Source of the DNA: Kroppenstedtia eburnea
GTDB lineage: Bacteria; Bacillota; Bacilli; Thermoactinomycetales; DSM-45169
Length of the DNA: 64,000 nucleotides
Assembly: GCF_013282215.1 (NCBI RefSeq)
Contig: NZ_CP048103.1
Coordinates: forward strand, 1,488,001-1,552,000
Direction of reading: 5' to 3'
In this document: positions 35,599-42,900 of the stretch, one piece after another
Layout: every line of letters begins with the position of its first letter
Numbering within the stretch: position 1 is the stretch's first letter
Made by a program: the position numbers and the translations under genes
The notes under the pieces: generated by a model
What the model saw: the letters and a program-made list of their open reading frames with translations, nothing else
What the model was told of the DNA's origin: nothing
The model's database searches: none

Positions 35599-35628
35599 AT
35601 TATATCTGATTAGACAGTCTAATCACAA
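35599..35628 (-). promoter_or_regulatory. cstA promoter with an operator-like palindrome in the spacer
   Basis: On the minus strand TTGTGA (35623-35628) and TATAAT (35599-35604) are 18 bases apart. The spacer and part of the -35 box are the perfect palindrome TGATTAGAC-N-GTCTAATCA (35607-35625). A dimeric repressor bound there would block RNA polymerase. Confidence 0.8.
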
Positions 35629-35918
35629 CGGTTGAATGTCAAGCTTCCCGGGCCCTTCCGGGAGCAGGCATATTTTCCATTTTAAGGAGTGCGGATTATC
35701 CTGTATTTTGGGTGTTGAGATCATGTTCCACTACCGACCGTCCCATCGGGCTGCTAGGTTCGCTACATGACTCCATCCCGCCTCATTTTTTGTAGATCGG
35801 CAGCCCTGATACATTTTGTATTCAAAAAGAGCTGCCGACCTGTTGCATAGTCAGCAGCGCTGGTCTCTTTTACACGGGGGCGTCACGGGGGGGGGAGGGG
35901 ATCCGGGTGAAAAAGAGA
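35629..35918. other. Non-coding gap between the cstA promoter and the ABC importer genes
   Basis: No gene. GATCGGCAGC (35796-35805) pairs with GCTGCCGACC (35834-35843), with GATAC/GTATT inside; CAGCAGCGCTG near 35850-35862 is another small palindrome. These could end the importer transcript, though no T-tract follows on the minus strand. Confidence 0.4.
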
Positions 35919-36572
35919 TCAACCGATCAGTTTTTTCTCCAGACGGCGGCTTGCCCGGGACAAGCTGTAATTGACAATGAAGTACACGAGGGCGACCAAT
36001 ATGAGCATGGGAATGGTGGCGTTGTAGTGTTTGTTGTAAATGATCTGTGCATTGTGGGTCATCTCAGGCAGACTGATCACCACCGCCAGGGAGGTGTCCT
36101 TGATCAGGCTGATAAACTGGCTGACCATGGGGGGGATGGTCCGCTTCAGACCCAAGGGGAGCACGATATGACGTAGGGTTTGGATATACGTGAAACCTTG
36201 GGAACGGGAAGCTTCCACCAGCCCCTTGTCCACCGAATTCAGACCACTGCGGACGATCTCGGCAACCAATGCCGATGTGAACAGAGTCATGCTGACGATG
36301 ACCGAAAGGGTGACAGGAAGTTTCAATCCCCATTCCCGTAACCCGAAGTATCCGAAAAAGATGATCAACAGCAAAGGAAGATTCCGGACGATCTCAATGT
36401 ATGCCGTTGCCAGGTGGGATAACAAGGGCACGCGCGTATATCGGCAGACGCCGAGCAAAATGCCGAAGATGAAGCTGAGCAGAATGGCGAACAGGGCCAC
36501 TTGGAGTGTCACCAGGAATCCTTCCAACAAAAAGGAAAGGCTGGTGGAAGAAAAAGTATTCTGCAGATCCAT
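35919..36572 (-). CDS. Amino acid ABC transporter permease (glutamine type)
   Basis: A 217-residue HisM/GlnP-type permease with about five membrane segments. The ATPase-contact loop is EASRSQGFTYIQTLRHIVLP (about 139-158), with the preceding AEIVRSGLNSVDKG typical of polar amino acid permeases. GGGAGGGC precedes the ATG. Last gene of a four-gene importer operon; it pairs with the permease immediately upstream. Confidence 0.92.
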   Translation of the reverse strand: MDLQNTFSSTSLSFLLEGFLVTLQVALFAILLSFIFGILLGVCRYTRVPLLSHLATAYIEIVRNLPLLLIIFFGYFGLREWGLKLPVTLSVIVSMTLFTSALVAEIVRSGLNSVDKGLVEASRSQGFTYIQTLRHIVLPLGLKRTIPPMVSQFISLIKDTSLAVVISLPEMTHNAQIIYNKHYNATIPMLILVALVYFIVNYSLSRASRRLEKKLIG

Positions 36573-36590
36573 GATATGCCCTCCCTTCGG

Positions 36591-37256
36591 TTAAACAGTT
36601 TGCGCCAAATGTCGCTCGAGCCGGTTGACCCCGTAGCTGAGTGGCAGGGTGATTACCAGATAGAGCAGGGCGACAAAAATATAGGTCAAGTTGATTTGGA
36701 ATGTCTGAGAGCTGACGATGTCCGCGGCATACATCAAGTCGCCCCCTGCAATGATTGCCAGCACGGAAGAATTTTTAACGAGATTGATGAACTGATTTCC
36801 CAAAGGCGGGATGACGAGCTTAAAAGCCTGGGGAAGGATCACGAATCGCATGGCCTGAACATAAGTCATGCCCGAAGAACGGGAAGCCTCCATCTGGCCC
36901 GACGGTACGGACTGAATTCCCCCCCGGATCGCCTCGGCGATGAAAGCCCCGGTGTAGATGGACAATCCGATCGCCCCTGCGGTGAATTCAGAGATGTCGA
37001 TCCCAATGGAGGGAAGGCCCATAGCAAAGAAAAAGACCTGGATGACCAGTGGTGTATTGCGGAAAAATTCCACATAGACCGTTCCAATCCATTCCAGCAA
37101 CCGGACCCTTGACAAGCGGATGACAGCGATGACGGTGCCGATGGCCAGGCTCAGGACCAGAGCGAGCAGGCTGGCGGACAGAGTCGTGAGAAAGCCATCG
37201 ATGAAGTCCTGCTTGTACGCTTCCAAAGAGGAAATATCAAAGCTCATGGGTACCAC
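36591..37256 (-). CDS. Amino acid ABC transporter permease (glutamine type)
   Basis: A 221-residue partner permease of the same family, with AEAIRGGIQSVPSGQMEASR and SSGMTYVQAMRFVILPQAFK (about 128-165) as the ATPase-contact region and the FFRNTPLVIQVFF motif near residue 67. Two different permeases imply a heterodimeric channel. It lies 18 bases upstream of the second permease gene. Confidence 0.92.
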   Translation of the reverse strand: MVPMSFDISSLEAYKQDFIDGFLTTLSASLLALVLSLAIGTVIAVIRLSRVRLLEWIGTVYVEFFRNTPLVIQVFFFAMGLPSIGIDISEFTAGAIGLSIYTGAFIAEAIRGGIQSVPSGQMEASRSSGMTYVQAMRFVILPQAFKLVIPPLGNQFINLVKNSSVLAIIAGGDLMYAADIVSSQTFQINLTYIFVALLYLVITLPLSYGVNRLERHLAQTV

Positions 37257-37336
37257 CTCTTTTCTGTGACGTTAGGCACGGAGAACGGAACGGGGAGATG
37301 GCGGCATGGCACCCATCTCCCCGTTCCGGGTGTTCC

Positions 37337-38179
37337 TTATTTTTTCAGCACTTTATTCACTGCATCTTTGGGGATGTTTTTGGGAGGATCTTTTTTGAAC
37401 CATTTTTTGTAGAGCTTGTCGTAGGTGCCGTCCTTCTGGATGTCCTCCAGAAACTTGTTGACGTAATCGGTCAGTTCCTTGTTCCCTTTTGCCAATCCAA
37501 AGCCGTAGGGTTCCTGGGTAAAGTGGCCGCCCACCAGTTTGACTTGGCCGGGTGCCTGCTGTTCCATGCCCATCAGGATGCTGTCATCTGTCGTAAGAGC
37601 GTCTCCCTTGCCGTTTTTGAGGGCGGTGAAGGCGTCGGCGTAGTTTTCATATTCTTTGATTTTAATGCCGGGTTCCACGTTCTTGATGTTCTGGACGCTG
37701 GTGGATCCTTTCGCGCCCATTACCACTTTTCCTTTGAGGTCCTTCACCCCATTGATACCGCTTTCCTTTTTCACCAACAACGATTGGCCCGCCATGAAAT
37801 AGACATGAGAGAAGTCGATCTCCTTCTTCCGCTCCTCCGAGATGGTCATGGTGGCCGCCAGAATGTCCACGTCACCGTTATTCAACAGGGGGATACGGGT
37901 TTTGGAGGTCACTTCTTTCAATTCCAGCTTTTTCTCGTCGCCCAGCATCCGTTTGGCGAGTTCTTTCATCAGATCGATCTCAAAGCCTTTGACCTGGCCG
38001 TCCGCCGGGTCCTTGAACCCAAACAGGTTGGTGTCGTATTTCACCCCGGCCACCAATTTGCCCCGTTTTTTGATGGCATCCACAGAGCTGTTCTTGGCAG
38101 CATCGTCGGTACCACAGGCAGCCAAACTGAACGCTAATACGGGAATAATCGCAATTGCAAGCCACCTTTTCATGTTCAT
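37337..38179 (-). CDS. glnH: Amino acid ABC transporter substrate-binding lipoprotein (glutamine type)
   Basis: A 280-residue lipoprotein: signal peptide RWLAIAIIPVLAFSLAAC with lipobox LAAC (cysteine about 22), then a type-2 periplasmic fold (VDAIKKRGKLVAGVKYDTNL, GFEIDLMKELAKRML, DILAATMTISEERKKEIDFS). The motif VDILAATMTITxERxxxxDFS marks glutamine/glutamate binding proteins. Of three near ATGs, the one at 38179 is 6 bases from AGAGGG and is preferred. Between the ATPase and permease genes. Confidence 0.9.
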   Translation of the reverse strand: MNMKRWLAIAIIPVLAFSLAACGTDDAAKNSSVDAIKKRGKLVAGVKYDTNLFGFKDPADGQVKGFEIDLMKELAKRMLGDEKKLELKEVTSKTRIPLLNNGDVDILAATMTISEERKKEIDFSHVYFMAGQSLLVKKESGINGVKDLKGKVVMGAKGSTSVQNIKNVEPGIKIKEYENYADAFTALKNGKGDALTTDDSILMGMEQQAPGQVKLVGGHFTQEPYGFGLAKGNKELTDYVNKFLEDIQKDGTYDKLYKKWFKKDPPKNIPKDAVNKVLKK

Positions 38180-38199
38180 GAACATCCCTCTTTTCCTTG

Positions 38200-38928
38200 T
38201 TAATGTTTCAGGACACGGCTAAGGAATCTCTGTGTACGCTCTTCCTTCGGTTGGCTGAAGAACTCGTCGGGATGGGATTGTTCCAGAATCATCCCCTCAT
38301 CCATGAAGATGATTCGATCCGCCACTTCCCGGGCGAATCCCATTTCATGGGTGACCACGACCATGGTCATGCCTTCCCGGGCCAGGTCCCGCATCACGTC
38401 GAGCACTTCGCCGATCATCTCGGGATCCAGTGCGGAGGTAGGTTCGTCAAACAGCATGATCTTCGGCTTCATGGCCAGTCCGCGTGCGATGGCCACCCGC
38501 TGTTGCTGACCACCGGAGAGTTGGGAAGGATAAGCATTTGCTTTATCGGGGATTCCCACTTTTTCCAGGTAGTGGCGGGCCAGTTTCTCCGCTTCTTCCT
38601 GGGGCATCTTTCGTACCTTCAGGGGTGCGAGTGTGATATTTTCCAATGCGGTTTTGTGCGGGTAAAGATTGAAGTGTTGGAAAACCATCCCGATTTCCCG
38701 GCGGAGCTTGTTGATGTCGGCTTTGGGATCAGAAACTGTGATCCCGTCCACCACCAATTGGCCATCGGTGATCGACTCCAGCTTGTTGATGCAGCGGAGC
38801 AGGGTGCTTTTTCCTGAACCGCTGGGTCCCAGAATGACCACCACTTCACCGGAGGCGATTTCCAGGTTGATCTCTTTCAGTACCTGAAAGTCCCCAAAAA
38901 ACTTATTGACTTGGGTAAATTGTATGAT
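38200..38928 (-). CDS. glnQ: Amino acid ABC transporter ATP-binding protein; apparent AUC start
   Basis: A 242-residue ATPase: Walker [16 protein letters not shown] (about 33-47), Q-loop [12 protein letters not shown], signature [18 protein letters not shown], Walker [16 protein letters not shown] and the H-loop VVVTHEM. The family normally begins M-I-x-F-x-x-V-x-K-x-F-G. Here the residue aligned with the start is ATC (38928-38926), 8 bases after AGGAGG. The nearest standard in-frame codon is a TTG at 38967 without any binding site. Either AUC is used, as AUU is in infC, or the start is mutated. Confidence 0.88.
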   Translation of the reverse strand: MIQFTQVNKFFGDFQVLKEINLEIASGEVVVILGPSGSGKSTLLRCINKLESITDGQLVVDGITVSDPKADINKLRREIGMVFQHFNLYPHKTALENITLAPLKVRKMPQEEAEKLARHYLEKVGIPDKANAYPSQLSGGQQQRVAIARGLAMKPKIMLFDEPTSALDPEMIGEVLDVMRDLAREGMTMVVVTHEMGFAREVADRIIFMDEGMILEQSHPDEFFSQPKEERTQRFLSRVLKH

Positions 38929-39011
38929 ATCAGATCCCTCCTCAGTCCATTTGTAAAGTAAATACAAATTACTAATTTATACTGAAATAGACTACACTAT
39001 TCGACAAAAAC

Positions 39012-39041
39012 AATATAATCACTATCGTGCAATTGTGTCAA
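39012..39041 (-). promoter_or_regulatory. Sigma-A promoter of the glutamine importer operon
   Basis: Minus strand TTGACA (39036-39041), 18-base spacer, TATATT (39012-39017), about 84 bases before the glnQ start. Confidence 0.75.
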
Positions 39042-39137
39042 TACGGAATACACTCCATGTTCGGTCAAGGCGGTATTGTTCGAATATAAGCAACGGGAAA
39101 GGATACAACAAAGGAAAAATATACATATGGGTTGGAC

Positions 39138-39167
39138 TTGACTTAAATAGGACTTTTTAGTTATAAT
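39138..39167 (+). promoter_or_regulatory. Sigma-A promoter of the decayed permease gene
   Basis: TTGACT (39138-39143), 18-base spacer, TATAAT (39162-39167). It is intact although the gene it serves is broken. Confidence 0.7.
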
Positions 39168-39227
39168 TATCTGACAATTGGCTATCCTGTAATAGTCTTA
39201 TAAGTATTGCTTCAAGGGGGAATGTTG

Positions 39228-40635
39228 ATGGCAGAACCTATGCAACAAGTGCCTGGAAAGGTGAACTCAGGACTGTTTCGCAAGAAGAGCATCGCCGATC
39301 TGATCAGCAGTACGAAGAAAGGGAGGACGTTGCGTAAGGAACTGGGTGCCTGGGACCTGGCCATGTTGGGGATCGGGGCCATCATCGGGACCGGGATCTT
39401 TGTCCTGACCGGGCTGGGTGCCTTAAAAGCCGGCCCGGCAGTCTCTCTGTCCTTCTTATTGGCGGGCTTGGCCTGTGCCTTCGCGGCCTTCTCTTATGCG
39501 GAGTTTTCCTCTTCCGTTCCGGTCTCGGCTACAGTTACGCCACCTTGGGTGAGTTTTTTGCCTGGATTATCGGCTGGGACCTGATACTGGAATATTTGTT
39601 GGCTGTCAGTGCGGTATCTGCAGGATGGTCCGGTTACTTTAAATCATTGTTGGGCGGTTTCGGAATTGACTTGCCCGTTGCCCTGACGGCGGCCCCCGGG
39701 GCTGTTGAAGGGGTTACGACCTACTTCAACCTGCCGGCTTTTCTGATCGTCATGTTTCTTGCCGGATTGCTCGCTCTGGGGGTGAAGAAGTCCAAACGGG
39801 TAAACAACATCATGGTGATCATCAAAGTTGCTGTTGTTGTACTCATCATTTTGGTGGGAGCGTTTTATGTGAAACCGGCCAACTGGAGTCCTTTCCTCCC
39901 CTTCGGGGTCGTCGGGGTTTCACAGGCGGCGGCACTGCTGTTTTTCGCTTTCATCGGATTTGATGCTGTCGCTTCTGCCGCGGAAGAGACCCGAAATCCC
40001 AGCAAGGACCTGCCCAAAGGGATTCTGTCGTCTCTGGGAATCTGCGCTCTCCTGTATCTGGGGGTCTCCCTTGTCCTCACGGGGGTTCTTCCCTTCACGG
40101 AGTTCAAGGGTCATGAAGACAGCCCCGTCGCTTACGCCATGAGTGTGACCGGTCAGGATTGGGTGGTGGGGGTGATCAATGTGGGAGCTATCCTCGGGAT
40201 GACGACGGTGATGCTGGTGATGCTATTTTTGCGATGTCCCGTGATGGATTGATGCCCAAACTCTTCTCCCGTGTCCATGAAAAATTTCGGACTCCTTTTG
40301 CTTCCACATGGCTGATCGGATTGGTGGCCGGTTTGATGGGGGCTCTGGTGCCCCTCGATGAGTTGGCGGAATTGGTGAATATGGGTACGCTCGCCGCCTT
40401 TATCCTGATTTCCGTCGCTGTCGTCGTGTTGAGGAAAACCCGCCCCGATCTGGAACGGAAATTCCGCTGTTCCGGGGTTCCCTATATCCCGGCCTTGGCC
40501 GTTCTCTTCTGCGGTTACCTGATGATCCAACTCCCCGGACAAACTTGGCTCCGTTTCCTGATCTGGCTTGTTATCGGTTTCGTCCTCTATTTTGCATATG
40601 CGAGAAGGAATTCCAACATGAATCAAAGTAAGTAA
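39228..40635 (+). pseudogene. APC-family amino acid permease disrupted by two frameshifting deletions
   Basis: Three consecutive frames together spell one cationic-amino-acid-type permease. Frame 1 runs from ATG 39228 (AAGGGGG 7 bases upstream) through GAIIGTGIFVLTGLGALKAG to SSVPVS; frame 2 from about 39530 (SYATLGEFFAWIIGWDLILE) to TTVMLVML; frame 3 from about 40215 (AMSRDGLMPKLFSRVHEKFR) to the end. At each junction residues expected from the family are missing (part of SGSAYTYSY; part of YGQTRIFF), so these are small deletions and not single-base read errors. The intact paralogue is at 42901. Confidence 0.88.
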
Positions 40636-40648
40636 TCAGGTTCCATTG

Positions 40649-40685
40649 CCGGCCTCCCCGTCTACGGGAGGGTCGGTTTTTTTAT
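40649..40685 (+). terminator. Terminator of the decayed permease gene
   Basis: CCGGCCTCCC (40649-40658) pairs imperfectly with GGGAGGGTCGG (40665-40676), followed by eight T. Confidence 0.8.
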
Positions 40686-40743
40686 GATGACTTTTGCGTT
40701 TGTAAGGGCTTGGGAAACGATTGCCCTGATCCGCATATGATGA

Positions 40744-41013
40744 ATGAGGCGAATAGCAAGGGGGCGTAAAAAAACTTTGAGATTGAAATTGGATGTATCA
40801 ACGAGAGAATGGCGGGCAGCGATTTATTGTCTGGAACGACGGGTGAATGAGCTGAGGATGAAGGTGAGGGAAGGGGACCGCAAAGGGCGTGGCGTGGAAC
40901 GCTATCTGCGGGAACTTTCACTTCTGGAACTGGTATTGCTTCAGGTAAATAAGCTGGATTCTCACAATAGGGACCACCATCCATATCAAAAGAAAGCAGT
41001 GGACAAAAAATAG
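40744..41013 (+). CDS. Hypothetical basic helical protein
   Basis: An 89-residue, highly charged, probably all-helical product (TREWRAAIYCLERRVNELRM, VERYLRELSLLELVLLQVNK). I recognise no family. The ATG at 40744 has no clear binding site; AAGGGGG at 40758-40764 would suit the TTG at 40777. It lies directly before the tatA promoter and may not be expressed. Confidence 0.4.
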   Translation: MRRIARGRKKTLRLKLDVSTREWRAAIYCLERRVNELRMKVREGDRKGRGVERYLRELSLLELVLLQVNKLDSHNRDHHPYQKKAVDKK

Positions 41014-41014
41014 T

Positions 41015-41044
41015 TTGATGTGGTTTGGGTAAAAATGGTAGAAT
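41015..41044 (+). promoter_or_regulatory. Candidate sigma-A promoter of tatA
   Basis: TTGATG (41015-41020), 18-base spacer, TAGAAT (41039-41044), 40 bases before tatA. Confidence 0.55.
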
Positions 41045-41083
41045 AGAGATGGAAGATGGAACGATATTGAGAGGTGAAACTGT

Positions 41084-41263
41084 ATGCATGCTCCCACGTT
41101 GCCGGGGATGATCCTGATTCTGCTGGCGGCCTTGATCCTGTTCGGACCGAAAAAGCTTCCCGAGTTAGGCCGTGTCCTCGGTAAAACTCTGCGTGAGTTT
41201 AAGAATTCAGCCTCCGGACTGATTGAGGAAGAGGAAGGGAAAGAGAAGAAGCATTCAAAATGA
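41084..41263 (+). CDS. tatA: Twin-arginine translocase subunit TatA
   Basis: A 59-residue TatA/E protein: short periplasmic MHAPTLPG, membrane helix [12 protein letters not shown], the conserved hinge [20 protein letters not shown] (residues 21-40) and an acidic/basic tail ([14 protein letters not shown]). It forms the pore part of Tat export. GAGAGGTGA lies about 8 bases before the ATG. No tatC adjoins it; the next gene is dedA. Confidence 0.93.
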   Translation: MHAPTLPGMILILLAALILFGPKKLPELGRVLGKTLREFKNSASGLIEEEEGKEKKHSK

Positions 41264-41354
41264 GAAATTAATTCTATTGCATTATGGAGGTGATGAAAGG
41301 AATGGAGTATGCTGGAGCATATATGGGACCGATCAGGAGGATGAGAGTCTGGAG

Positions 41355-41954
41355 ATGCAAGATTTTGTGCGAGTGATTTTGGAAGCGTTGGAGGATTTAG
41401 GATATTTTGGAGTCGCGTTGGGTTTGATGATCGAAGTGATCCCCAGTGAAATTGTTTTGGCTTATGGTGGATACCTGGTAAGCTTGGGGAAAATTAATGT
41501 GGTCGGTGCAGTGATCGCGGGCACTATCGGTGGTACACTGGCTCAATTTTTTCTTTACCTGATGGGTTATTACGGGGGGCGTCCTTTGTTAGAGAAATAC
41601 GGCAAGTTCTTGCTCATTAAGAAAAGTCACTTGGATGTTTCAGAACGATGGTTTAACCGGTATGGAACAGGTGTGATATTCGGGGCCCGCTTTATCCCTG
41701 TTGTCCGTCACGCGATCTCCATTCCCGCTGGAATCGCCAGGATGCCCATGAGCAAGTTTTTATTTTACACCACCTTGGCCATCATTCCCTGGTCCATTTT
41801 TTTTGTCTATTTGGGAATCCAACTTGGGGAGAACTATGAAAATATAAAAGAAGTCGCTTCCCCCTACCTCCAACCATTGGGATGGGGCTTCACTCTTCTC
41901 TTAATCGTCTATGTGGCACTCCAGTGGGTAAAAAAGAGAAAACCCGCCAACTAG
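41355..41954 (+). CDS. DedA family membrane protein
   Basis: A 199-residue DedA/VTT protein: GLMIEVIPSEIVLAYGGYLV (N-terminal amphipathic re-entrant part, with the key acidic residue), GTIGGTLAQFFLYLMGYYGG and the signature FGARFIPVVRHAISIPAGIA then RMPMSKFLFYTTL. DedA proteins affect lipid carrier and phospholipid turnover. The ATG at 41355 matches the family start but its own binding site is poor; a strong GGAGGTGATG (about 41287-41296) serves an overlapping mini-frame that ends just after the dedA start. The stop codon is supplied by repeat copy D. Confidence 0.85.
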   Translation: MQDFVRVILEALEDLGYFGVALGLMIEVIPSEIVLAYGGYLVSLGKINVVGAVIAGTIGGTLAQFFLYLMGYYGGRPLLEKYGKFLLIKKSHLDVSERWFNRYGTGVIFGARFIPVVRHAISIPAGIARMPMSKFLFYTTLAIIPWSIFFVYLGIQLGENYENIKEVASPYLQPLGWGFTLLLIVYVALQWVKKRKPAN

Positions 41955-42193
41955 AAGTGTTGTGATTTATACGTTCGTGGCCGGTCGGGATTGGGTTTCA
42001 CATTTCGTGCCAAAGTTCTTACGAGCCAAAGTCACTCCATGTGAAACCCAACCCTCCGTGCATAGCGAGACCAGGAACGGAGTGACCCTGGCGAGACTTG
42101 TGCTGGTGAGTGCATAGCGTGACCGGGGAGCGAAGCGACCCCAGGCACGACTTGTGCCCTATGGGTATGAAGGCTTTTTTACAACGCTTCTAG
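41951..42193 (+). repeat. Dispersed hairpin repeat, copy D (long form, both ends intact)
   Basis: Best-preserved long copy, 243 bases. Left end CTAGAAGTGTTGTGA (41951-41965), right end ACAACGCTTCTAG (42181-42193), so it has terminal inverted repeats of about 13 bases. First hairpin: GGGATTGGGTTTCACAT (41987-42003) with ATGTGAAACCCAACCC (42039-42054). The two-unit module follows (GCATAGCGAGACCAGG, then GCATAGCGTGACCGGG). It has no open reading frame. Its first bases form the dedA stop codon. Confidence 0.92.
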
Positions 42194-42265
42194 GGTGTGG
42201 CAGGTCAATTCAATTTTCCGTGGAATGATCTTGCTTTTCAAACCGGACGGTCCATCTTTAACACT

Positions 42266-42309
42266 ATCACCAGACACGCCCCCAGCGGGCGTGTCTGGTG
42301 ATTTTTTTA
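42266..42309 (+). terminator. Strong terminator downstream of dedA and repeat D
   Basis: Sixteen-base stem ATCACCAGACACGCCC (42266-42281) with GGGCGTGTCTGGTGAT (42287-42302), followed by seven T. Confidence 0.95.
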
Positions 42310-42900
42310 GGTAACCAGATCTGAAGAGAGACAATGACAAAAGCTAAAAGGGAATTGACTGCACTCTTTTCAAAACAAGTGGCAATCCCTCTCCCCAGTT
42401 CCGTCCTGGCCCGGATAAAACGATCATAGCAAGTCTTCCCAGATCCATAACGATTCGGAAGTCGCGCCAAGGAGCCGTGTCCGTAACCTCCCCAAAACCC
42501 CGTTGATGACCTGACGGTGATTTTTTCACGGCCTTCCGCATGATCGTTTGTTGGTTACAACGGTTTGAGTTGCGCCTGTGTTGATCGGTTATCTCTCCCC
42601 ATCGACCATCCTGCTGATCCCTCCAGCTGTTTTTTTACAGCTCAGTCTATCAACCATGGGTCCGATTTACCAGACACTCTCTATCCCCACGGTGCTTGGA
42701 GGATAGAGGCCGTGGGGTGTTTATATGATTTTAGACTGTTCAGACGGCGGGAATTGTGATACTCTTTGATTAGCCATTTTCTCTCACTTTTCTTTAGGGT
42801 GGCTCACCCTAAAAACGTGTGTGGGGATACAATGGCTTCATTTTAGTTACCGCTTTTTTTCTATGAGTGAAAGCCTGTGACTAAGAAATGGAGTGATTTT
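42310..42900. other. Long gap before the APC permease, two hairpins, no clear gene
   Basis: A minus-strand frame of 65 codons (42344-42541) has no recognised family and no convincing binding site. CCCCACGG (42687-42694) pairs with CCGTGGGG (42711-42718). TTTAGGGTG (42794-42802) pairs exactly with CACCCTAAA (42806-42814) around 85 bases before the permease start; it may be a leader hairpin. Confidence 0.4.

Noticed and set aside
42344-42541. 65-codon minus-strand frame in the gap before the APC permease
   Set aside because: Some protein-like composition, but no family, start signal or conserved context that I can point to.
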